Of a stretch of 11,116 bases of DNA, positions 6,000-11,116 are shown piece after piece. The first letter of the stretch is position 1. Every line of letters begins with the position of its first letter. The position numbers and the translations under genes were made by a program. The notes under the pieces are model-generated. The model was given only the letters and a program-made list of their open reading frames with translations, did no database searches and was not told the origin of the DNA. Source of the DNA: an uncultured Peptococcaceae bacterium (GTDB lineage: Bacteria > Bacillota > Peptococcia > Peptococcales > Peptococcaceae). The stretch spans positions 1 to 11,116 of the forward strand of contig CAMFFG010000016.1 of assembly GCA_945949655.1 (NCBI GenBank), read 5' to 3'.

Positions 6000-6869
6000 A
6001 TGTATGAATTCGCTTTTACCAGTGTATTTCTGGCCCTGACTCTGGGCATTGCCATCAACCCTGCACTGCCGCCGGAACTGATGACAGAACAGGCTGCGGT
6101 GCAGCAGATTTATCAGTATATCATGGATCAGAATACCACTTCAGCAGTAACCGGCATCTACGATGCATCTGCTCTGGCCAATCTTAACAACACCAGCTGC
6201 AGTTGGGGACAGGGCACCATGTTTGATGATAAAAACCGCCCGCAGGGAGCAGTAAAGGCCCAGCAGACCTACGGCAAATATAACGCCTGGTTCATCGCCG
6301 AAGAAAGCCCTGTTATTTATCTCACCATCGATGAAGGCTACGAAAACGGATACACTGCTCAGATTTTAGATACTCTGAAGGACAAAAAATGCCCAGCTGT
6401 ATTTTTTGTCACCATGGATTATGTCAAACAGAATCCTGATCTGATCCGGCGCATGATCGATGAGGGCCATGTTGTCGGCAACCACAGCGTTACCCATCCG
6501 GCCAAAGGACTGCCCAGCCAGTCTATTGATACACAGGCTGAGGAACTTATGGCATTGCACCGTTATATGCAGGAACAATTCGATTACGACATGTATCTGT
6601 TCCGCTACCCTGCCGGTATATACAGCGAACAGTCGCTGGCTCTGGTACAGCAGTTGGGATATCGCAGCGTTTTCTGGAGCTTTGCCTACCGGGACTGGGT
6701 AACTGACGATCAGCCGGAACCAACTGCCGCTCTGCAGAAAATAACCAAACGGCTGCACCCCGGCGCTATCTATCTGCTGCATGCAGTATCTGCCACCAAC
6801 GCAGAGATTATGGGCGATTTTATTGATGGGGTGAGGGCTCAGGGGTATGTTTTTGGTAAGCTAACCTAA
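6000..6869 (+). CDS. pdaA: PdaA-type polysaccharide deacetylase (peptidoglycan MurNAc/delta-lactam deacetylase)
   Basis: This 289-aa exported NodB-fold enzyme has an N-terminal hydrophobic export segment (residues ~4-20). The family removes the N-acetyl group from muramic acid in peptidoglycan, a step in muramic delta-lactam formation together with CwlD in spore formers. PdaA motifs are all present: 'YLTIDEGYENGYT' (108-119; usual TFDNGYENGYT), zinc-type 'HSVTHP' (162-167; H162, H166), 'RYPAG' (202-206), 'DW' at 232-233 and 'PGAIYLLHAVS' (254-264; H261). Odd points are Ile-Asp-Glu in motif 1, where most members have Phe-Asp-Asn/Asp, and RYPAG for RPPRG. The start is firm: AAGGAGG lies 7 nt before ATG 6000. 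It is the only plus-strand gene here and stands alone. No sporulation gene is visible nearby, so a role in vegetative wall modification is equally possible. Confidence 0.9.
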   Translation: MYEFAFTSVFLALTLGIAINPALPPELMTEQAAVQQIYQYIMDQNTTSAVTGIYDASALANLNNTSCSWGQGTMFDDKNRPQGAVKAQQTYGKYNAWFIAEESPVIYLTIDEGYENGYTAQILDTLKDKKCPAVFFVTMDYVKQNPDLIRRMIDEGHVVGNHSVTHPAKGLPSQSIDTQAEELMALHRYMQEQFDYDMYLFRYPAGIYSEQSLALVQQLGYRSVFWSFAYRDWVTDDQPEPTAALQKITKRLHPGAIYLLHAVSATNAEIMGDFIDGVRAQGYVFGKLT

Positions 6870-6990
6870 GACTTGTCTTCTTTCCGTCTGGCGTTGTTGT
6901 TGAGGAATTTGCTCGCTTATGTACCATCTGTACACCGCGCTTCGCAAATTTCTCAACGGCCTAGCCAAACGAAAAAAATTTCAAGTCTTT
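6868..6990. repeat. About 120-bp imperfect palindrome between convergent genes
   Basis: The ends are an 8-bp inverted repeat, AAGACTTG (6868-6875) with CAAGTCTT (6982-6989). They overlap the pdaA stop codon and the stop of the minus-strand gene at 6981. Inside, GTTGAGGAATTTGC (6899-6912) pairs with GCAAATTTCTCAAC (6944-6957) with one mismatch, TTTCCGTCTGGC (6881-6892) pairs with GCCAAACGAAA (6964-6974) with a wobble and one extra base, and the core TGTAC-N5-GTACA (6919-6933) closes the tip. The RNA from either strand would form one very long hairpin. It can act as a shared bidirectional terminator. The layered, gene-length-independent structure also suits a dispersed palindromic repeat or MITE-like element. 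Whether it recurs in the genome cannot be seen here. Confidence 0.7.
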
Positions 6991-7283
6991 TGATAGTCCT
7001 GCTTTTCCCGTTCATAGACCGTGTGGCCTAAGATCTGAAAGGTGGTTTTTTGAATCTGGTAAGTCTCGTCGCCGCTGTAATCATAGCGGACTGCATAGCC
7101 TAAGCCATACTCAATGGTATAGTCATAGGCATAGTGGGTGCTGCCCATCTGAATCAGCGGGGAGCGGAAAGATTCATCATGATGGCCTGCTACACTCGTC
7201 AGTCTGAAAAAATCAACTGCCACCAGGGCTGCCCACAGCAAAGCGATACACAGAATCACAGATAAGATCTGTTTTCGTTTCAT
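6981..7283 (-). CDS. Small membrane-anchored protein of unknown function
   Basis: This 100-aa protein has the N-terminus 'MKRKQILSVILC' leading into a hydrophobic segment (about 6-27), so it is a signal anchor or uncleaved signal peptide with an extracytoplasmic tail. The tail is Tyr-rich and contains 'YGLGYAVRYDY', a GLGY-V pattern seen in many small exported hypothetical proteins of Bacillota. I give no function. I chose ATG 7283 because GAGGTG lies about 9 nt upstream and a signal-like sequence follows. The frame is open to an ATG at 7355 that directly abuts the stop of the upstream gene (TAG-ATG), so a coupled 124-aa form is possible but would put 24 non-signal residues in front. It is probably co-transcribed with the DUF4097-like gene 72 nt upstream. 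Confidence 0.68.
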   Translation of the reverse strand: MKRKQILSVILCIALLWAALVAVDFFRLTSVAGHHDESFRSPLIQMGSTHYAYDYTIEYGLGYAVRYDYSGDETYQIQKTTFQILGHTVYEREKQDYQKT

Positions 7284-7355
7284 GTTTTTCTTCACCTCAT
7301 TCAAATGGCAAAACAGACTGTCCATCGTGATGGCAGTCCGCCTGAAAGCCCACAT

Positions 7356-8321
7356 CTATTCCGTAAATTTTACCGTATCCAGCACAATATTGCCTTCCTG
7401 GGTTTCCACCAGCAGCATATTTTCGCCGCGGCCTTCCAGCAGCAGCAGATCATGCTGGGTCAAAGCATCGGGGATAGTCTCTTTCCACGGTTTCTTTTTG
7501 CTGGAGGCTGTGATGGTTCCCGCATCGGTATGCAGGTCCAGCAACAGATTGGTGTGCCATTTTTTCGTGCCGATATGGATATCGCCCCGCTGGCTGGATA
7601 ATTCCCAGATACCATTTATTTTACCAGCCAGAGCATCCAGATCGCCGGATTTACTGGTGTAGCTCCAGTAACGCAGGGTGTTGTCCAGCAGAGTGGTATC
7701 CCCAGCCTGATTTTCAATATTCAGATAATGGATGCGACTGCGCTGAATATCAATATCGGATGTGTTGCTAAACAGATCCGCTTTCTGTAAGTCTGCCTTA
7801 TATACATAAATAGAACCATAGGCCACATCGGCGCTGAGCTGCTTTCCTTTGCACTGATAAAAAGCGGCATTCATGCGGTCGCCCGATATTGCAATCTCAT
7901 CATAGCTTCGTTTCGGCATCAGAATCCGCATGGTCAGCTCGTCCTCATAGCGGCTGCCATAAGCATTGGCAGTGATGGGATAGCGATCCAGCCGCAAAGT
8001 CAGGCGTCCGTCGTCATCCAGCTGCCAGGTGGCCCGCTGATTCACATAGCCGGGACCATACAGCTGCACCTTGATCTTTCTGATATCGTAACTGGAGGCC
8101 ACCTCCACCGTGGCACCTTCCGCATAAATTTCAATCGCTTTCACATCGCTGGCTTCAATGGTCTGGCTGCTGGCTGCTTCTACCTTCGGCAGACCGCCGC
8201 GAACATCAAACAGACTGTAGCCCAGCAAAAACAGTATGACCCCACTGCATATCGTCCAGCCTATCAGCAGCAGCCACAACGGCTTTAATCTTTTCCAGAT
8301 ACGCAAGGTCCGCAGCCGCAT
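7356..8321 (-). CDS. Membrane-anchored DUF4097-like beta-repeat protein
   Basis: This 321-aa protein has a short basic N-terminus, one transmembrane segment (about residues 15-37) and a large extracytoplasmic domain. The domain is built of short beta-strand repeats of the SGD/DI type: 'NTSDIDI', 'QAGDTTLL', 'KSGDLDA', 'QRGDIHI', 'DAGTITA'. This is the pattern of the DUF4097/putative adhesin beta-helix family, whose members are often tied to envelope sensing or anti-sigma modules. I see no anti-sigma or sigma gene beside it. Start 8321 has a G-rich sequence upstream (GGTGG, TGGGG) but no clean Shine-Dalgarno, so the start is moderately supported. It is followed by the small exported protein at 6981-7283, probably as a two-gene unit. 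The assignment rests on repeat style, not on a search. Confidence 0.75.
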   Translation of the reverse strand: MRLRTLRIWKRLKPLWLLLIGWTICSGVILFLLGYSLFDVRGGLPKVEAASSQTIEASDVKAIEIYAEGATVEVASSYDIRKIKVQLYGPGYVNQRATWQLDDDGRLTLRLDRYPITANAYGSRYEDELTMRILMPKRSYDEIAISGDRMNAAFYQCKGKQLSADVAYGSIYVYKADLQKADLFSNTSDIDIQRSRIHYLNIENQAGDTTLLDNTLRYWSYTSKSGDLDALAGKINGIWELSSQRGDIHIGTKKWHTNLLLDLHTDAGTITASSKKKPWKETIPDALTQHDLLLLEGRGENMLLVETQEGNIVLDTVKFTE

Positions 8322-8439
8322 ATCCCCATCACCACCAGTTCATCAATTTTTGCATTCCTTATCATAGATAATACCCTGTCAGCCCAACAAGGCTATGTAT
8401 AGTTTATTGTATCACAAATATTTTACTTCGTATAGACTG

Positions 8440-8494
8440 AAAGACGGCACAAAATCCCGGCAAATACAGCTGCCGGAATTTTTATGCCGTCTTT
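8440..8494 (-). terminator. Nested hairpin terminator after the NodB deacetylase gene
   Basis: The outer stem AAAGACGGCA (8440-8449) / TGCCGTCTTT (8485-8494) is a perfect 10 bp. An inner stem CCGGCA (8457-8462) / TGCCGG (8471-8476) sits within it. It begins right after the stop codon at 8496. The T-run is stronger on the plus strand (six T) than on the minus (TTTCAG), so it may work in both directions, although no plus-strand gene ends here. Confidence 0.65.
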
Positions 8495-8495
8495 T

Positions 8496-9335
8496 TTATT
8501 TTCGTTTCTGCTGCAAAACATCTTCGATCCTGTACTGGTACATATCCCAGCGGCCTAACGTCAACGGATCATCGCCGGCGTGCACAGAAACCGGTTCCAC
8601 GGTAAAAGCCAGCTGGATTCCCTGGGCTTCCAGCACCGCACGGGACTGGCCGGTGTGATGCCCATATGGATAAGAAAAATACTGGGTACCCTGCAGCTTT
8701 TTGATAGAGCGGTTCAGATCATCGGCCAGCTCCTGCTGCGATGCTGTAGTCACTTTGCCTTTGCCGTTCCAGGACAGTTCATGCAGGTCATCGGTATGGC
8801 TGGCAAACTGAAAGGTCCTGCCCATCTCCCGGATCTCCGGCCAGCTGAGATACTGCAGGCCATGGGCATCAAAGGTTTGCGGATGCTCTTCCATCCAGCC
8901 GGTCAGCGCAAAGATCACTGCTGTATATCCGGCCTGTTCCAGCACCGGCTGGGCATAGATTTTATTGCTGAGATAACCGTCATCAAATGTGATCACGACG
9001 CTTTTGCCCGGCAGCTCCTGCCCATTGCGCACAAAATCATTCAGTTGCCGCAGGCTGATGGTCTGATACCCCTGCGCTTTTAATGCAGCAATGTCCTGCG
9101 TAAACTGCTCCACACTGACGACTACATTGTTATCGGCAAACATACCTGTTATGTCTGCCTGGGGCAGCAGATGATGATACATCAGCACCGGTACGGCCGG
9201 TGCAGTGAGATCACTGCCTGCAGGCTCCGGTGTATTGTGCAGCTGTGCCATAGCCAGCGTAAACCAGCCCAGCATCAGCAGAACTCCACAAGCCAGAGCA
9301 AGCTGCAGCGCCTGTTCCTCCCAAAAACGTTTCAT
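8496..9335 (-). CDS. Membrane-anchored polysaccharide deacetylase (NodB domain)
   Basis: This 279-aa carbohydrate esterase family 4-type enzyme acts outside the membrane. It has a signal-anchor segment at about residues 8-30, then 'VPVLMYHHL' (48-56), the entry motif of IcaB/PgaB-like deacetylases. Next come 'VVITFDDG' (113-120; D118 catalytic base, D119 metal ligand), 'SHTDDLH' (179-185; zinc-binding H180 and H185) and 'FSYPYG' (220-225). The C-terminal 'GDDPLTLGRW' also recurs in this subgroup. Likely substrates are poly-N-acetylglucosamine or another cell-surface N-acetyl sugar polymer. No ica/pga synthase is adjacent, so the substrate is open. I preferred ATG 9335 to the GTG at 9347: the GAGAGGG purine run is ~11 nt from 9335 but only 2-3 nt from 9347. 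A terminator-like hairpin overlaps this ribosome binding site. It differs clearly in sequence from PdaA at 6000-6869. Confidence 0.88.
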   Translation of the reverse strand: MKRFWEEQALQLALACGVLLMLGWFTLAMAQLHNTPEPAGSDLTAPAVPVLMYHHLLPQADITGMFADNNVVVSVEQFTQDIAALKAQGYQTISLRQLNDFVRNGQELPGKSVVITFDDGYLSNKIYAQPVLEQAGYTAVIFALTGWMEEHPQTFDAHGLQYLSWPEIREMGRTFQFASHTDDLHELSWNGKGKVTTASQQELADDLNRSIKKLQGTQYFSYPYGHHTGQSRAVLEAQGIQLAFTVEPVSVHAGDDPLTLGRWDMYQYRIEDVLQQKRK

Positions 9336-9341
9336 GAAAAA

Positions 9342-9375
9342 ACACACCCTCTCTGTTTTTTAGATTAAGGTGTGT
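9342..9375 (-). terminator. Terminator-like hairpin overlapping the deacetylase ribosome binding site
   Basis: ACACACC (minus 9375-9369) pairs with GGTGTGT (9348-9342) across a 20-nt loop and is followed by TTTTTTC and the start codon. In form it is an intrinsic terminator for the kinase gene upstream, but it abuts the next ATG, and the GAGAGG ribosome binding site lies at the loop/stem junction. It could attenuate or mask translation of the deacetylase. The remaining 9376-9488 interval holds no gene. Confidence 0.45.
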
Positions 9376-9488
9376 AACTTTTTTTGCTTCTATCCATTTT
9401 TCGTGCAGATTTTTCAGGTCATCTGTGTGATTCACTAAAAATGTGTGCGATATTGCAAGCAGCATCACAGGGAAACCAAAAGCATATC

Positions 9489-10334
9489 CTACTTTGGTTC
9501 CGGCAACAGCCGATAAAGATTTTTCTCCAGCTGTACACCATCCCGCACTGGCTCCCCAGCTTCCACGGCATCGGCAACCGCATAGCAGATAAAGTCGGCA
9601 GCAAGCTGAATGCTCTCCGGCAGCGTGCGCCCCTGCAGCATCCCGCCGATCAGCACCGATGCAAAGATATCGCCGGTACCAGGATAACTGACCGGCAACT
9701 CCTGATAATTGATCTGCCGATATTGCTTTTTCGCCGTCTGATAACAGCAGACACAACGCCCGCCATCTTTTTTATGCACACCGGTCACCACAATATTTTT
9801 TGGACCCATAGCAGCCAGCAGCGGCAGCAAATGCGGCAAATGCTCAGCAGACAATCTGGTATCCAGCGGCAGACTCAGCAATGCTTTCAGTTCAGTCATA
9901 TTCGGCGTGATGATATCAGCCTTGCGCACCAGCTGACGCATCTGTCGTACCATGGCATCATCCATGGTGTCATATAGCGCGCCGTCATCGCCCAGCACCG
10001 GATCGATCACCACCAGCGTAGCCTCATCGGCAAAATCCTGCAGAACCTGCTCCATAATGGCAATCTGCTGCACAGAGCCCAGAAATCCACTATAAATACA
10101 GTCAAAATCCATCTGCAGGCTTTTCCAGTGCTGCAGATAACCCGGCATAGTCTCTGTCAGATCCACAAATGTATAATCTTCAAATCCACTGGTTTGCGTG
10201 GACAGCACCGCAGTCGGCACCGGACAGACCTGAATGCCCATCACCGAAAGCACTGGTGTTGCCGCCATCAGAGAAGATCTCCCCAAACCGGATAAATCAT
10301 GAATCGCCATCACTCGTTTAAAATTTCGTTTCAT
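9489..10334 (-). CDS. Pyridoxal/pyridoxamine kinase (PdxY-like ribokinase-fold)
   Basis: This 281-aa cytoplasmic kinase phosphorylates the 5'-hydroxyl of pyridoxal/pyridoxamine in the vitamin B6 salvage pathway. 'MAIHDLSGLGRSSL' (9-22) and 'TAVLSTQTSGF' (41-51) are the substrate-site motifs of the pyridoxal kinase/ThiD-like group. 'YSGFLGS' (81-87), 'VIDPVLGDDG' (109-118) and 'ITPNMTE' (142-148) follow. 'PGTGDIFASVLIGG' (218-231) is the anion-hole and catalytic site, with Asp222 as the base. Length is normal. I chose ATG 10334 because GGGG lies 7 nt upstream and the residues before it are not family-like; the frame extends to 10370. The gene is preceded by a leader with its own strong promoter and an intrinsic terminator, so expression may depend on read-through. 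ThiD-type activity is a less likely alternative. Confidence 0.9.
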   Translation of the reverse strand: MKRNFKRVMAIHDLSGLGRSSLMAATPVLSVMGIQVCPVPTAVLSTQTSGFEDYTFVDLTETMPGYLQHWKSLQMDFDCIYSGFLGSVQQIAIMEQVLQDFADEATLVVIDPVLGDDGALYDTMDDAMVRQMRQLVRKADIITPNMTELKALLSLPLDTRLSAEHLPHLLPLLAAMGPKNIVVTGVHKKDGGRCVCCYQTAKKQYRQINYQELPVSYPGTGDIFASVLIGGMLQGRTLPESIQLAADFICYAVADAVEAGEPVRDGVQLEKNLYRLLPEPK

Positions 10335-10388
10335 CCCATATCCCCATTTCCTGTACACCATATACATCATTTTACACGAATTCAGGCG

Positions 10389-10427
10389 AAAAAAAAAGAT
10401 GCTTTAGGGAAAATTCCTCAAAGCATC
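10389..10427 (-). terminator. Strong intrinsic terminator upstream of the B6 kinase
   Basis: The stem GATGCTTT (minus 10427-10420) / AAAGCATC (10405-10398) is continued inwards by GGAA/TTCC with a TT loop. It is followed by nine T (10397-10389). It lies 55 nt before the kinase ATG and about 75 nt after a likely transcription start, so it ends a short leader RNA. Confidence 0.85.
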
Positions 10428-10501
10428 CATCAGCAAAGCCAGTCGGTTTGTGTGTGTTTGATTGGTCCATCGACTTATGCGAATCACTTCACAACTTTGC
10501 T
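10389..10501 (-). ncRNA. Putative structured leader RNA or small RNA upstream of the B6 kinase
   Basis: A promoter (10508-10536) should start transcription near 10501, and the strong terminator at 10427-10389 ends it, giving an RNA of about 110 nt. The RNA opens with AGCAAAG (10501-10495), which can pair with CUUUGCU (10438-10432) to enclose the rest. Inside, UGAUU (10486-10482) can pair with AAUCA (10463-10459), and AGUCG (10475-10471) with CGACU (10445-10441). These two helices cross, as in a pseudoknot. All are short, and the first is AU-rich, so chance pairing is possible. I cannot match it to a known riboswitch class. It may be an attenuator or riboswitch for the kinase, or an independent sRNA. 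Confidence 0.5.
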
Positions 10502-10507
10502 TCCCTT

Positions 10508-10536
10508 ATTGTACGCCATTCTCAATTTTTTGACAA
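10508..10536 (-). promoter_or_regulatory. Near-consensus sigma-A promoter of the leader RNA / B6 kinase
   Basis: The minus strand has TTGTCA (10536-10531) and TACAAT (10513-10508) with a 17-nt spacer, each 5 of 6 to consensus. It is the best promoter in the window. It lies just past the Dabb gene stop at 10593 and points at the leader and kinase. Confidence 0.75.
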
Positions 10537-10592
10537 CAATTTTTCATAAAAACTTTTTTTATTGTTACGAAATTCGCTCAACCATGCAGATC

Positions 10593-10892
10593 CTATCCCT
10601 CGTAATCGAAGCAGGCACGATTTCCGGCCACCTGCTGCAGTCTCTGTGCCACGGACACGTGTGCAGGATGCACCTGATACTGCTGCAGCGCCTCCAGACT
10701 GTCAAACTTGCCTTCCAGCAGGATGTGGTGCGTACTCGTACCAACAGGCACAATCTCAACCCGCAATTGCTGCACGCCGGAAATTATATCCGCCAGCGCT
10801 TCAATGGCTTCTTTCAGCTCCTGCCCTTTCTGCAGCCGTTCTTCCTGTGGTATCTGTTCGTGGAAACTCCACATTACAATATGTTTTACCAT
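10593..10892 (-). CDS. Dabb family (stress-responsive alpha/beta barrel) protein
   Basis: This 99-aa single-domain protein starts 'MVKHIVMW' and contains 'FDSLEALQQYQVHPAHV' (63-79), the most conserved stretch of Dabb proteins, and ends 'DYEG'. The length is that of a single Dabb domain, which forms a dimeric ferredoxin-like beta barrel. Members serve varied roles, from plant stress proteins to small-molecule cyclases; no enzymatic role can be read here. ATG 10892 is clearly set by AAAGGAGG about 7 nt upstream. It appears to be a single-gene unit, with its own promoter upstream and a new promoter (10508-10536) directly after it. I see only a weak AT-rich inverted repeat (AACAAT/ATTGTT, 10535-10566) as a possible terminator. 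Confidence 0.88.
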   Translation of the reverse strand: MVKHIVMWSFHEQIPQEERLQKGQELKEAIEALADIISGVQQLRVEIVPVGTSTHHILLEGKFDSLEALQQYQVHPAHVSVAQRLQQVAGNRACFDYEG

Positions 10893-10903
10893 GGTTCTCC
10901 CTC

Positions 10904-10945
10904 CTTTGCTGCTTCATTATAGCACAAATGCAGCAGCAAAGCCAA
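10904..10945 (-). promoter_or_regulatory. Promoter of the Dabb gene with a perfect 10-bp inverted repeat flanking the -10
   Basis: The minus strand has TGC-TATAAT (10924-10916), an extended -10, and TTGGCT (10945-10940) 18 nt upstream. The perfect inverted repeat CTTTGCTGCT (10904-10913) / AGCAGCAAAG (10932-10941) brackets the -10 and overlaps the -35 and the expected start. That is a good position for a repressor operator. The repeat could also form a hairpin only if transcription began further upstream. Confidence 0.6.
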
Positions 10946-10979
10946 ATCCATCTATTCCTGCAGACTTCCAACTTCAGCA

Positions 10980-11116
10980 TCAGAACCCTTTTTTCTCATA
11001 CAGCCGGCAGGAAATACGGTAAGAAACAGCCATAGCGATCACCGTGAGTACGCATAACGCTGCCAGCAGCATGCCGCCAGTCAGGAGAGAAGCGTGTACG
11101 CCTTCCCCATCCAGCG
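10980..11116 (-). CDS. C-terminus of a membrane protein, possibly an ABC transporter permease (runs off the right edge)
   Basis: Only the last 45 codons are in the window. They contain a strongly hydrophobic segment 'LLTGGMLLAALCVLTVIAMAVS' broken only by polar ends. A basic cytoplasmic tail, 'YRISCRLYEKKGF', then ends at the TGA at 10982-10980. A last transmembrane helix followed by S-Y-x-I-S-x-x-x-Y-E-K-K-x-F is common at the ends of Bacillota ABC-2 type permeases, which is the basis of this tentative call. The stop lies 87 nt before the Dabb start. I see no strong terminator between them. Confidence 0.5.
   Translation of the reverse strand, partial: LDGEGVHASLLTGGMLLAALCVLTVIAMAVSYRISCRLYEKKGF

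Noticed and set aside
9384..9977. 197-codon plus-strand open frame
   Set aside because: It is antisense to the B6 kinase, which has all family motifs; the product is His/Gln/Arg-rich and unlike a real protein.
10389..10501. Assignment of the leader RNA to a known riboswitch (for example THF, TPP or T-box)
   Set aside because: I see a short passing likeness to part of the THF class (UGAUUCGC) but none of the full conserved cores, and no T-box GGTGG or TPP CUGAGA element.
10299..10922. 207-codon plus-strand open frame
   Set aside because: It runs opposite the Dabb gene, the leader RNA and the kinase start, and would cross a strong promoter and terminator on the other strand.
1..11116. CRISPR array, tRNA, rRNA, insertion sequence or prophage
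   Set aside because: I found no regularly spaced repeats, no cloverleaf or rRNA-like sequence, and no transposase, integrase or phage structural gene on either strand.

Overview
The window looks like chromosomal DNA of an anaerobic, mid-GC Bacillota. The signs are strong AGGAGG-type ribosome binding sites, sigma-A-like promoters, intrinsic terminators with U-tracts, an NhaC/PucR/opine-dehydrogenase locus and a PdaA-type deacetylase. Negativicutes or a related clostridial lineage is my guess, made on overall style only. I see no rRNA, tRNA, transposase, phage gene or CRISPR array. All genes are on the minus strand except pdaA.

Left half (1-5711, all minus). In transcription order it holds: a 68-aa protein with two Cys-bounded repeats (5711-5505), followed by a terminator; an octopine/nopaline-type dehydrogenase (4948-3842); an NhaC-family antiporter (3664-2288); a PucR/CdaR-type regulator (2001-847); a second Cys-repeat small protein (835-572), followed by a terminator; and the start of a second NhaC-like protein that runs off the left edge (414-1). 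This reads as one metabolic locus. A dehydrogenase makes or degrades an opine-like secondary amino dicarboxylate, Na+-linked carriers move a small anionic metabolite or protons, and a metabolite-responsive activator controls it. The two small proteins share a 36-residue repeat, flank the locus, and are the most novel item here.

Middle (5712-8495). A divergent intergenic region leads to pdaA on the plus strand. A roughly 120-bp imperfect palindrome fills the space between the convergent stop codons of pdaA and a small membrane-anchored protein, and its ends overlap both stops. Upstream of that small protein is a membrane-anchored DUF4097-like beta-repeat protein, probably co-transcribed with it.

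Right half (8496-11116, all minus). This holds a membrane-anchored NodB-type polysaccharide deacetylase, a pyridoxal/pyridoxamine kinase, a Dabb (stress-responsive A/B barrel) protein and the C-terminus of a membrane protein. Between the Dabb gene and the kinase lies a compact transcription unit: a near-consensus promoter, about 75 nt of potentially structured RNA, then a strong terminator, all ahead of the kinase gene. It may be an uncharacterised leader/attenuator or a small RNA.
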